64,000 bases of DNA. Origin: BQWY01 sp046351095. GTDB lineage: Bacteria; Nitrospirota; Nitrospiria; Nitrospirales; Nitrospiraceae. The translations under genes and the position numbers were made by a program. This document shows, one piece after another, positions 24,755 to 32,398 of the stretch (position 1 is its first letter; each line of letters begins with the position of its first letter). Below the pieces are notes generated by a model. The model saw nothing but the letters and a program-made list of their open reading frames with translations, searched no databases and had not been told where the DNA came from. Location: positions 2,232,001-2,296,000 of the forward strand of contig JAXLZC010000001.1 in the NCBI GenBank assembly GCA_046351095.1, in the 5' to 3' direction.

Positions 24755-25708
24755 CTACTTCATGGCGCGAACGATGTCGCCGACCTGCAAGGGCACGCCC
24801 GACTCGTTCTTCGCTTCGGATACGCGCTCGTTCTGGTGGCTAGTCAGGACGATTTCGCCGACCTGCTTTTCCTTCTTCCCCAACGACCGGCCTGTGTCCG
24901 GATCGATGAGTTCCTTACCCGCACGATAGACGGCCAAGCGAGCGCCTTCCGGCAACTTCGACCGTTCGCCCGCGCGGATGAGCACTTCCGATCCTTCCAC
25001 CGAGAGGATGCGGCTCTGGAACGGCTGCGAGCTGAGCTTCGTGATCATCTTTTCCATGGCCTTCGAGAAGGCGTCGCGGAGCGCGCCGTCACGCAACCCG
25101 ACGTCCGCCGACGAGCGTGAACCGAGGCCTAGCGCACCGCCGGTCTCCTTCCGGTATTCGCCCATACCCGAGTCGGCCACGAGGCTGCGTCCGGTCGCCA
25201 CGTCGATCAACGAGTAATCGACCTGGACACGCGCGACCTGCGCCTTCTTCTGATAGACCATCAAGTTCGTCGCCTCTTCGGCTTCGGAGTAGCCGGTGAT
25301 GGCGCCTTGAATGCGGTAGTCGATGGCGTCGAACCCTTCCGCCGCATTCTTCGCGCCGCTCTTGACGGCACCGGTCTGCTGCAAGCGGATCACTTCTTCC
25401 TGCTGCTGCAACGCGGAGGTGCTGATGTCGATCGGTTCAAGCCCCGCGCTCTTCAGCATGGTCCGGAGGATGTCGGTTGCGGCTTCGCCCACGCCCAAGA
25501 CCTTGGACGGAGTTTTGTTGGCGAAGCTGACCAATCCAACCGTGTACTGCGGGCCGGTATAGTTTTTCCCGGCGGTTTCGAGCTTCTGCGTCTGCCCGGT
25601 CACACTGGCGTCGTCCTTCACTTGGCCGGTCATTTTGGCTTCGCAGCCGATCAGGCTCACGACCAATCCAACGGCAAGCGGGAGGTGAATGCGTGCGGTG
25701 ACTGTCAC
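24755..25708 (-). CDS. CsgG/HfaB-family outer-membrane lipoprotein
   Basis: 317 residues. Lipobox SLIGC lies at ~residue 22. The CsgG-like domain includes TVGLVSFANKTPSKVLGVGEAATDILRTMLKSAGLEPID, DYRIQGAITGYSEAEE, KAQVARVQVDYSLIDVATGRSLVADSGMGEYRK and LRDGALRDAFSKAMEKMI. The C-terminus is a small beta domain (RILSVEGSEVLIRAGERSKLPEGARLAVYRAG). Curli-type CsgG forms a secretion pore, but this branch occurs without curlin in many genomes. Here no csgA, csgB, csgE or csgF is nearby. It is the last of three genes with DUF799 and a periplasmic partner, so an envelope complex is a better guess than curli export. Confidence 0.86.
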   Translation of the reverse strand: MTVTARIHLPLAVGLVVSLIGCEAKMTGQVKDDASVTGQTQKLETAGKNYTGPQYTVGLVSFANKTPSKVLGVGEAATDILRTMLKSAGLEPIDISTSALQQQEEVIRLQQTGAVKSGAKNAAEGFDAIDYRIQGAITGYSEAEEATNLMVYQKKAQVARVQVDYSLIDVATGRSLVADSGMGEYRKETGGALGLGSRSSADVGLRDGALRDAFSKAMEKMITKLSSQPFQSRILSVEGSEVLIRAGERSKLPEGARLAVYRAGKELIDPDTGRSLGKKEKQVGEIVLTSHQNERVSEAKNESGVPLQVGDIVRAMK

Positions 25709-25751
25709 AGGTAATCTCCTTTAATGAGGATGGTTGATGTGACGCCCCAAG

Positions 25752-26690
25752 TTACGGAGCGGATTTCTTCACTGGTGCTGTGGTTGCTGCCGGCTTCGTC
25801 GCTTGGGTCGGGGATGCGGTCGAAGCCCCCCCTGTACCGGATGCCGGCGGCGTGACGACAGTAACCCCCGGAGCCGGCACTGAGGATGGCGCAGCGGCCG
25901 CCGCCGCATCGACGATCGGTTGTACGTTTCCGGGACCGGTTGGGATGCTGTGCAGGACGCCGCGCACCGCCTCCTTGGTCTCCGCATACAGCGGAACATT
26001 CATGGCACCCGTCACGACCTTTTCTCCGATTCCGCCGACGGCACCGGCGATCAGTCCTGCCTTGCCGCCCATCGACGACAGGCCCCCCGATCGATGCTCG
26101 ACCCACGGCGCTTGAATCGGCGTACCGAACAACGGCGGCAATTCCTTCGCGCTGTCGTCAAGCAACGACCCTGCCGCTTTTCCTACCTGGCCGCCCGAGC
26201 CACTGACGATTCCTATTCCATTCGACCAGACGGTTTCTCCGGACTTGCAGTTGACGAGTTTCGCACGAACCCGAACGCGCTTCTCATTGCCGACGCCCAT
26301 CACGCTATGGCTGAAATCCTCGAGCGATCCGTACAAGACGCCGTCCACACCGAGCGTCTCACCCAGCTGCTGCGGGGTCGCCATGTCGAACTGCTTGCCG
26401 AGCGTGATGCCCATCTGATCCTTCAGGAGTTGATCGGTCTCGGGAATCGGCTTCACGACATAGGCGTGGCGCCCCATCTCCTCGGCAAGATATTTCCGCA
26501 CATACCCAGGCGCATCCACATCGTTGGTGTTGTTCACCAACTGCACCACGGCGACCTTCTGAATAGGATTCGATGGGTTCGTCGGAATGGTCTGCGCGAA
26601 ATCCGAACAGGCCGCGAGGGAGAAGCCCAGTGCGACATGCCCGAGTCCCGTGAGTAGTCGTGCACGAACAGTCCGTCTCGTCATGGGCAT
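25752..26690 (-). CDS. DUF799/GNA1162-like lipoprotein
   Basis: 312 residues. The signal ends in lipobox SLAAC at ~residue 28. The domain KVAVVQLVNNTNDVDAPGYVRKYLAEEMGRHAYVVKPIPETDQLLKDQMGIT..GKQFDMATPQQLGETLGVDGVLYGSLEDFSHSVMG matches the DUF799 family of putative lipoproteins typified by meningococcal GNA1162. A glycine-rich region resembling a glycine-zipper (GGKAGLIAGAVGGIGEKVV) and a Pro/Ala/Thr-rich C-terminal tail follow. The ATG at 26690 follows AAAGGACACCGCT; the frame is open farther upstream but overlaps the preceding gene. In other bacteria CsgG-like, DUF4810 and DUF799 genes form a conserved trio; DUF4810 was not seen here. Confidence 0.82.
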   Translation of the reverse strand: MPMTRRTVRARLLTGLGHVALGFSLAACSDFAQTIPTNPSNPIQKVAVVQLVNNTNDVDAPGYVRKYLAEEMGRHAYVVKPIPETDQLLKDQMGITLGKQFDMATPQQLGETLGVDGVLYGSLEDFSHSVMGVGNEKRVRVRAKLVNCKSGETVWSNGIGIVSGSGGQVGKAAGSLLDDSAKELPPLFGTPIQAPWVEHRSGGLSSMGGKAGLIAGAVGGIGEKVVTGAMNVPLYAETKEAVRGVLHSIPTGPGNVQPIVDAAAAAAPSSVPAPGVTVVTPPASGTGGASTASPTQATKPAATTAPVKKSAP

Positions 26691-26740
26691 AGCGGTGTCC
26701 TTTATGCTGGCATCGTTGCAAACAGGCTGTACAGCGCCGC

Positions 26741-27496
26741 TCACTTCGCTTCCGCCGCAGGAGCTGGCTGGACAGGCGCCGGGACAGCCGGCGGCGCTGC
26801 AGGCACAGGCGGTGTAATGGCCGGTGCGGCGGCGCGCGGTTGAGCCGCCGACCACTTCGCAAGAATCTGCAACGCGAACTTCTCCGTCACACTCTCGGCT
26901 GCGCGTGCCAACGCTTCGTTGCCGCCGCTATGTTGGGCGACATGGCGGGCCGCCGCATGGCCGCGCGTGCTCGCCAACACTTGCCCGGAATCGACACGGA
27001 TCGCGCTCAACGTAATGTCGGCCAGGTACGACCCCACGCTGCTGCCGGGCGTGCGTGGCCCTTCTTTGGCCAAGGCTTTGCCCGTTACGACGATATCCGC
27101 ATCGAACTTATTGCCGAACGTTTTCACCGCCGCAGTGGTGAGATCGGCCATACGATACGCGTTCGAGATTTCAATCGTGCCGGTTTTGGTGGAGATGTCG
27201 ATGACATCGAATCCCTGCGCAAGAAAACCGTCTTTCAGGGTGGTCTCGCTCACCGCCATATCAACGCTCTGGCCGGCAAATTGGGCGCCGCCCTGTCCCC
27301 ACATACTCCACCAGAACATCGCCAACTCTTGTCCGATATTCTGCTCGGACACCATAAACAGCACCTTGGGCATGGGCGGCGTCTGTGCAGCCGCCGCACC
27401 ACCGCCAGCCGATGCAGACGGATTCGCTAGGGCAGGACTCCCCACGAACAAAAACGCCGCAGCGCAGAGCGTCAAACACCCATTGCGTACAAACAT
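26741..27496 (-). CDS. Periplasmic protein, FlgT/LPP20-like, unknown function
   Basis: 251 residues. A signal peptide spans residues 1-23 (CLTLCAAAFLFVGSPALA). The mature domain is PKVLFMVSEQNIGQELAMFWWSMWG, then VDMAVSETTLKDGFLAQGFDVID, FDADIVVTGKALAKEG and YLADITLSAIRVDSGQVLASTRGHA. This fold pattern is reminiscent of FlgT middle/LPP20-type domains that accompany CsgG-like proteins. The tail is a long Pro/Ala-rich linker. It heads the three-gene unit (50 bp to the DUF799 gene). The start at 27496 has GAAAGG upstream; ATG eight codons earlier (MWGRKAIT) is an alternative. Confidence 0.68.
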   Translation of the reverse strand: MFVRNGCLTLCAAAFLFVGSPALANPSASAGGGAAAAQTPPMPKVLFMVSEQNIGQELAMFWWSMWGQGGAQFAGQSVDMAVSETTLKDGFLAQGFDVIDISTKTGTIEISNAYRMADLTTAAVKTFGNKFDADIVVTGKALAKEGPRTPGSSVGSYLADITLSAIRVDSGQVLASTRGHAAARHVAQHSGGNEALARAAESVTEKFALQILAKWSAAQPRAAAPAITPPVPAAPPAVPAPVQPAPAAEAK

Positions 27497-27964
27497 GGTG
27501 ATTGCCTTTCTCCCCCACATCTCAGGGTGGACCGTGTATACACCGACTCGCCTCTCGGTAACGGACGTTACACACAACCCGATACCGGATCGATGAGACC
27601 TATACGCAAGACCAATGCCCGACGCGATCACACTGACGGTAGGGCGTTGGCTCACAATACTGGCGAATAGACTAGGAGGTTGGGATGGGCCGCACAGAAA
27701 CACCTCCCTCGGTATCGAAAAGGATACAGAGCGGATTCGCCGAGATACAACCGACTATCTGCGCACGCCCCACCGCACCTCTGCATGGTTCTACGTGAGG
27801 GTTCTTGCTCAGACTCGAATGTTCCAGCGGGCGGATCATACCGCCCGATCGACGGCAAGACAATGCTCTTCGCAAAACGGACAAGCGCCGCGACGCGACA
27901 GCCCCGTGACACGCGAGCCCGCGTGGGGAGCGACTGACCTGTTACAAGCGTGAAGCCACAAACA
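27497..27964. other. Intergenic region, no gene supported
   Basis: Between the periplasmic-protein start and the tRNA. Short open frames on both strands lack Shine-Dalgarno sites and recognisable motifs. Promoters for the minus-strand trio probably lie in 27500-27620, but no convincing -35/-10 pair was found. Confidence 0.5.
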
Positions 27965-28051
27965 TGGTGCCGAAGCCGGGATTTGAACCCGGACACCCTT
28001 GCGGGCGCTAGACCCTGAATCTAGTGCGTCTGCCAGTTTCGCCACTTCGGC
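27965..28051 (-). tRNA. tRNA-Leu (anticodon CAG)
   Basis: The minus strand folds as a class II tRNA. The acceptor is GCCGAAG/CTTCGGC with encoded CCA at 27967-27965. The D arm contains CTGGCAGACGC. The anticodon arm is CTAGA-TTCAGGG-TCTAG with CAG anticodon. A long variable arm (CGCCCGCAAGGGTGT) and T arm CCGGG-TTCAAAT-CCCGG complete it. The 87-nt length and long variable arm fit tRNA-Leu. Confidence 0.97.
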
Positions 28052-28155
28052 ATTTGGGGGAACGTGGGAAAGCAGGAGCGGATTATGGCGAAGGGAACAG
28101 GTGGCGTCAAGGTTTGTGCAGGTACGGTGCCGCCGCAACGGACCGCGCAGATCGC

Positions 28156-29646
28156 CTAGACACCGGCGGCCTGGCCCCGCGGAATGAGCCAGGTCGGCGG
28201 CTCCGTTTCCGTCGCCCAGGCCTGTGTGGCGGGAAAGTCTCGCACCGTACCATTCAGCACCAGGCGTTCCCGCACGAGCGCCGCAGCTCCAAGAAGGAGC
28301 GCTAAATGGATACGTGCCGGGTCCACCACCACCAACACGTCGAACCGCACCTTGGCGAAGAGCGGATCGCTCGCCGCACGGGCGGCTGTGGTCGCGACGA
28401 TCCGTCGGTTTTGGATGAACGCCTGTCGGTTCGTGCCCTCTTCCGCCGCCAGCATCTCGCGAATCTTTTTGGTCCCGCCGAGATGCACGACTTCTTCCTT
28501 GAGTTCGTCGTACTCGGGACGCATGTCGCGTGGGACGGCGGCCTCCGGCACGAGCTCCGCGATCCGCGCCTTGGCGATGTCGACTTCTTGTTCGAGTCCC
28601 TTCGCCTGCTGGGCGTACAACACATTGTACTCACCGAGCGTCGCCACGTTTTTTCCGACCGTCTGCATCGTGAGACGCTTCCAGATGGGCAACGCTTCGT
28701 AGTTGGCGACCAGCGTATCGATCTCGGCGATCTTCGTACGAAGATCCGTGAGCTGCGTCATCAACCGCCATTCGAGTAGACGCACCTCGTCCAGCTCCTG
28801 CTGCTTCTGCGCCTTGTAGGCGAGGATCGGCGTGAGCTCGCGGAAGCGCTCGTATTTCCGCCGCAACGCCGCCTTATCCGCGCGCGCCTTCGCAAAAAAC
28901 TGATGCATCTGCGCTTCGAACCCCAACTCGCCCAGTGCCACACCATACGCGTCCGCGGCGAGCGCCAGGTCATACCGCGTGAGGTGGCTTTTATAGGGAA
29001 GACTTGCGGCCTTCGTCGCACGCGCCACAGCGCCCAGGGCATCGTCGGTCGTCGCCGCGTCGGGACCGATCAGCAGCACCTTCTTATTGTGCCGGATCAG
29101 GTCGAGCAGCAACGTCGCCAACTTCGTGCGCCGCTCCGGTAACGAGTCGTTCCACTGTGTGGTCACCACCGCCGCCGGAATCGCGCGCGATGCCTGTTCG
29201 ATCTGCTCAGGCGTCGCATCGAACAGCGTGTTCAGCCGCTCCGCGGGCCCGAGCGTATACACATGCGGTTTGCTCGCAATGTCGCTCAACCGCTTCGATA
29301 CCGTCTCCAGCAACCCGGTCACGTCGGGCACAATCGTCGCCGCCATCGGCCCACTGCCGAGACTGTCGACCAATTGCAGCGTAATCGTGGCATCGCGACG
29401 ACAGAGCAACAGCCCTTCGGTCGGCTCGCCGCCATCCGCCGGGACAACGGTGATCGGCGTATCGTCAAACACCTGTGCGTCATCGGGCGCGACCAGTGTC
29501 GCGTGATAGATAAAAAGTGTCCCGACCGTTGCGCGAAGCGTCAGGTCGCGGACGTCGAGGGGACGGTCGAATCCGAGACCTGCCGCGCGATCGCGTTCGC
29601 CGCGGAGGCGCGTGGCGCAGGCATCGATGTGATCGAGGATCGACAT
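28156..29646 (-). CDS. Degenerate SF1 helicase-like protein with central coiled coil
   Basis: 496 residues, soluble, no signal peptide. The order of features follows DNA2/UPF1-type SF1 helicases but the ATP motifs are eroded. The segment where Walker A should lie reads VVTTQWNDSLPERRTKLATLLLDLI (no GxGKT). KKVLLIGPDAATTDDALGAVA matches the motif Ia region (APTNAAVDN-like). Near the end, FDVLVVVDPARIHLALLLGAAALV replaces the DEA Walker B motif, and LVLNGTVRDFPA replaces the GDPxQLPP motif. Residues ~270-400 form a charged coiled coil (1B-type insertion). It is probably a non-catalytic derivative; function unknown. It is divergent from rplI and downstream of nothing obvious. The assignment rests on motif order only. 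Confidence 0.6.
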   Translation of the reverse strand: MSILDHIDACATRLRGERDRAAGLGFDRPLDVRDLTLRATVGTLFIYHATLVAPDDAQVFDDTPITVVPADGGEPTEGLLLCRRDATITLQLVDSLGSGPMAATIVPDVTGLLETVSKRLSDIASKPHVYTLGPAERLNTLFDATPEQIEQASRAIPAAVVTTQWNDSLPERRTKLATLLLDLIRHNKKVLLIGPDAATTDDALGAVARATKAASLPYKSHLTRYDLALAADAYGVALGELGFEAQMHQFFAKARADKAALRRKYERFRELTPILAYKAQKQQELDEVRLLEWRLMTQLTDLRTKIAEIDTLVANYEALPIWKRLTMQTVGKNVATLGEYNVLYAQQAKGLEQEVDIAKARIAELVPEAAVPRDMRPEYDELKEEVVHLGGTKKIREMLAAEEGTNRQAFIQNRRIVATTAARAASDPLFAKVRFDVLVVVDPARIHLALLLGAAALVRERLVLNGTVRDFPATQAWATETEPPTWLIPRGQAAGV

Positions 29647-29807
29647 GGTCGTGAGTCAGTCCATCGGACAACTAAAGGACAACCGAGCGAAGATAACGAA
29701 TCCGCCCGCGCGTCGTCTACGTGCGAGTTTCGCGGCTGCGCCGCACCGCCTGCAGGTCGTCGCCCATGAGACGCACGCGGCGCCGATTCGGGCACCCTCC
29801 GAATTCG

Positions 29808-29837
29808 TTGACTTTTATAGCGGTTCGCCAGTATCTT
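29808..29837 (+). promoter_or_regulatory. Candidate promoter of rplI
   Basis: TTGACT (29808-29813), an 18-bp spacer and TATCTT (29832-29837), ending 41 bp before the rplI ATG. The match is moderate. Confidence 0.4.
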
Positions 29838-29878
29838 GGGGTTTCTTTTTTCCAGGCCAGGAGTCAAGGAGAGTCGTC

Positions 29879-30361
29879 ATGAAGGTCATTTTACAAGAAA
29901 CGCTCGATGGTATCGGCAATCTCGGCGACGTCCTGGAAGTGTCGGACGGGTTCGCGCGAAACTTTTTGCTGCCGCGGAAGAAGGCCGCTGTGGCCAACGA
30001 CCGCAACGTGAAGGAGTTCGAACACGCGAAGCGCGCCGCCGCGGAAAAGGCGAAGAAAGAGAAGCTAGAAATCGAAGCTGAAGCCAAGAAGGTGTCCGCC
30101 GTCAGCCTGACGATCCCCATGCAAGTGGGCAAAGACGACAAGCTGTTCGGGTCGGTCACCAGCAAAGATATCGCGGACGGCTTGGCGGAGCAGGGGTTCA
30201 CCGTCGATCGGCGCAAGGTCCAGTTGGCGCATCCGATCAAGGACCTCGGCACGCACACCGTGTCCATTAAGATGCCGCGCGATGTGGTGGCGACCGTCGC
30301 CGTCCATGTCGTGAAGAAGCAAGACGCCGAGGCGCCCGCCCCGGCCGCCGCCGAAGCCTAA
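29879..30361 (+). CDS. rplI: 50S ribosomal protein bL9
   Basis: 160 residues. The N-terminal rRNA-binding domain begins MKVILQETLDGIGNLGDVLEVSDGFARNFLLPRKKA, the PROSITE-type L9 signature. A long connecting helix (EFEHAKRAAAEKAKKEKLEIEAEAKK) and the C-terminal domain (LFGSVTSKDIADGLAEQGFTVDRRKV) follow, then a short Ala/Pro/Glu tail. AAGGAGAGTCGTC precedes the ATG. glyA and nrdR lie downstream on the same strand. The usual rpsF/ssb/rpsR neighbours are absent just upstream, so rplI appears to have its own promoter here. Confidence 0.97.
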   Translation: MKVILQETLDGIGNLGDVLEVSDGFARNFLLPRKKAAVANDRNVKEFEHAKRAAAEKAKKEKLEIEAEAKKVSAVSLTIPMQVGKDDKLFGSVTSKDIADGLAEQGFTVDRRKVQLAHPIKDLGTHTVSIKMPRDVVATVAVHVVKKQDAEAPAPAAAEA

Positions 30362-30377
30362 GCCACTCGAATTCATC

Positions 30378-30417
30378 GCCGAGTCGGAGAGGGCTGATCC
30401 GCCGTCATCGACTCGGC
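30378..30417 (+). other. 9-bp inverted repeat between rplI and glyA
   Basis: GCCGAGTCG (30378-30386) pairs with CGACTCGGC (30409-30417). No T-run follows, so it could be a weak terminator or RNA structure in the glyA leader. Confidence 0.4.
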
Positions 30418-30458
30418 CCGCATCGCGCAGGCGATGCCACTACCGAAGGATTCCCTCC

Positions 30459-31721
30459 ATGAGCGATGCCATCGGCTCCCTCGACGCCCTTAAAGCCACC
30501 GACCTCGACACGTACAACGCCATCCTGGCCGAAGAGCAGCGCCAGCACGACAAGCTGTTGCTGATCGCCTCGGAGAATTTTGCGAGCCCGGCAGTTTTAG
30601 CCGCGCAAGGTTCGCTGATGACGAACAAGTACGCGGAAGGGTATCCCGGGAAGCGGTACTACGGCGGCTGCCAACACGTCGATGTCGTTGAAACGCTCGC
30701 CATCGAACGGACGAAGCAGATTTTCGGCGCCGAACACGTCAACGTCCAGCCGCACTCCGGCTCGTCGGCCAACATGGGCGCCTACCTGGCCGTGCTGAAA
30801 GCGGGGGACACGATCCTCGGCATGGACCTGGCGCACGGCGGCCACCTGACGCACGGCAGCAAGGTCAACTTTTCCGGCATCCTCTTCAACGCCGTGACGT
30901 ACGGTGTGGATCGCGCGACCGAACATATCGATTACGACGACGTGCAAAAGAAGGCCGAGGCGCACCGCCCGAAGATGGTCATCGTCGGCGCCAGCGCCTA
31001 CTCGCGTATCATCGACTTTCCGCGGTTCCAGCAGATCGCAAAATCCGTCGGCGCGTACCTCTTAGTGGACATTGCGCATATCGCCGGATTGATCGCGGCG
31101 GGCCTGCACCCGAATCCCGTGCCCTACGCCGACTTCGTGACGACCACCACACACAAGACGCTCCGCGGCCCGCGCGCCGGCTTGATCATGTGCAAGGCTG
31201 AGCATGCGAAAGCCGTCGACAAGTTCGTGTTCCCCGGCATGCAAGGCGGCCCGCTCATGCACGTGATCGCGGCCAAAGCTGTCGCCTTAAAAGAAGCGCA
31301 GGAGCCGGCGTTCGCCCGCTATCAACAGCAAGTCATCGCCAACGCCAAAACCTTGGCGCAAGGGTTCCTCTCACGCGGGTACAAGGTGGTGTCGGGTGGA
31401 ACGGACAACCATTTGATGCTGCTGAATCTGTCGAACAAAGGCGTGACTGGGAAGGAAGCCAACGCCGCGTTGGATGCCGCCGGTATCATCGTGAACAAAA
31501 ACGCGGTGCCGTACGACGAAAAGCCGCCGGCCATCGCCAGCGGGATCCGTATCGGCTCGCCGACCGTCTCGACACGCGGCATGAAGGAACCGGAGATGCA
31601 GCAGATCGTGGACTGCATCGACCGCGTCATCCGCGCGCCGCAAGACGCCGCCCTGCACGAGCAGATCCGCCTTGAGGTCAAGGCGCTGTGCAACCGCTTC
31701 CCGCTGTTTGCGCAGTACTAG
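30459..31721 (+). CDS. glyA: Serine hydroxymethyltransferase
   Basis: 420 residues, the usual length. A PLP enzyme interconverting serine plus tetrahydrofolate with glycine plus 5,10-methylene-THF. Visible motifs: LIASENFASPAVL, NKYAEGYPGKRYYGG, VNVQPHSGSSANMGAYLA, VDIAHIAGLIAAGLHPNP, and the PLP-lysine motif TTTTHKTLRGPRAG. GIRIGSPTVSTRGM near the C-terminus holds the carboxylate-binding Arg. It lies between rplI and nrdR; 52 bp separate it from the first possible nrdR start codon. Confidence 0.98.
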   Translation: MSDAIGSLDALKATDLDTYNAILAEEQRQHDKLLLIASENFASPAVLAAQGSLMTNKYAEGYPGKRYYGGCQHVDVVETLAIERTKQIFGAEHVNVQPHSGSSANMGAYLAVLKAGDTILGMDLAHGGHLTHGSKVNFSGILFNAVTYGVDRATEHIDYDDVQKKAEAHRPKMVIVGASAYSRIIDFPRFQQIAKSVGAYLLVDIAHIAGLIAAGLHPNPVPYADFVTTTTHKTLRGPRAGLIMCKAEHAKAVDKFVFPGMQGGPLMHVIAAKAVALKEAQEPAFARYQQQVIANAKTLAQGFLSRGYKVVSGGTDNHLMLLNLSNKGVTGKEANAALDAAGIIVNKNAVPYDEKPPAIASGIRIGSPTVSTRGMKEPEMQQIVDCIDRVIRAPQDAALHEQIRLEVKALCNRFPLFAQY

Positions 31722-31799
31722 CGAGGACGCACCTATCGTTCGGCGGCGCGACGCCGTGTCGTCCGTCAGATTGTGCGTGATGGAGAAGAGACCCGCCCG

Positions 31800-32267
31800 G
31801 TGAAGTGCCCCTACTGCGACGCGCTCGAAGATAAAGTCGTCGACTCGCGCATGGCGAAGGAAGGCGAATTGATTCGTCGCCGCCGCGAGTGCCTCGGGTG
31901 CAAACGCCGCTACACCACCTACGAACGCGTCGAAGAAACCCTTCCGCTGGTCGTGAAAAAAGACGGACGGCGCGAACCGTTCGATCGCGCGAAGATCGTC
32001 AGCGGCCTCAAAAAAGCCTGCCAAAAACGCGACATCAGCATGCCGACCATCGAGGCCGTCGCCGACCGCATCGAAAAGCGCATTCAGGAAATGGGCGAGA
32101 CCGAAATCGCCAGCCGCACCGTCGGCGAAGAAGTCATCAAAGCGCTCCGAGAATTGGATCAAGTCGCCTACGTACGTTTCGCGTCGGTATACCGCGACTT
32201 CAAAGACATCGACCAGTTCATGGAAGAGCTGAAAAGTCTCTCGCGCGACAAACGCGACCGTCCGTAA
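31800..32267 (+). CDS. nrdR: Transcriptional repressor NrdR
   Basis: About 155 residues. The zinc ribbon CPYC..CLGC (residues 3-34, with DSRMAKEGELIRRRRECLGCKRRYTTYE) is followed by an ATP-cone (residues ~47-137: VVKKDGRREPFDRAKIVSGLKKAC..ALRELDQVAYVRFASVYRDF). NrdR represses ribonucleotide reductase genes when (d)ATP is bound. The GTG at 31800 gives the canonical N-terminus (M/V-KCPYC); an in-frame GTG at 31773 would add nine residues. No nrd genes are in the window. Confidence 0.94.
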   Translation: MKCPYCDALEDKVVDSRMAKEGELIRRRRECLGCKRRYTTYERVEETLPLVVKKDGRREPFDRAKIVSGLKKACQKRDISMPTIEAVADRIEKRIQEMGETEIASRTVGEEVIKALRELDQVAYVRFASVYRDFKDIDQFMEELKSLSRDKRDRP

Positions 32268-32398
32268 GTGGACTCACGGAACACCTGCCTCGATCGTCAC
32301 ACCCGTTATCTCGTCCGCTCGTCGCAGCCCAACACGCCGTCCGATGGTACCCACTGCCGCACTAGGCTTGTCTGCGTGAATGGAGTAGAGTGGGACAC

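Noticed and set aside
27615..27953. Plus-strand 112-codon frame upstream of the tRNA
   Set aside because: No Shine-Dalgarno, no motif, composition typical of random frames.
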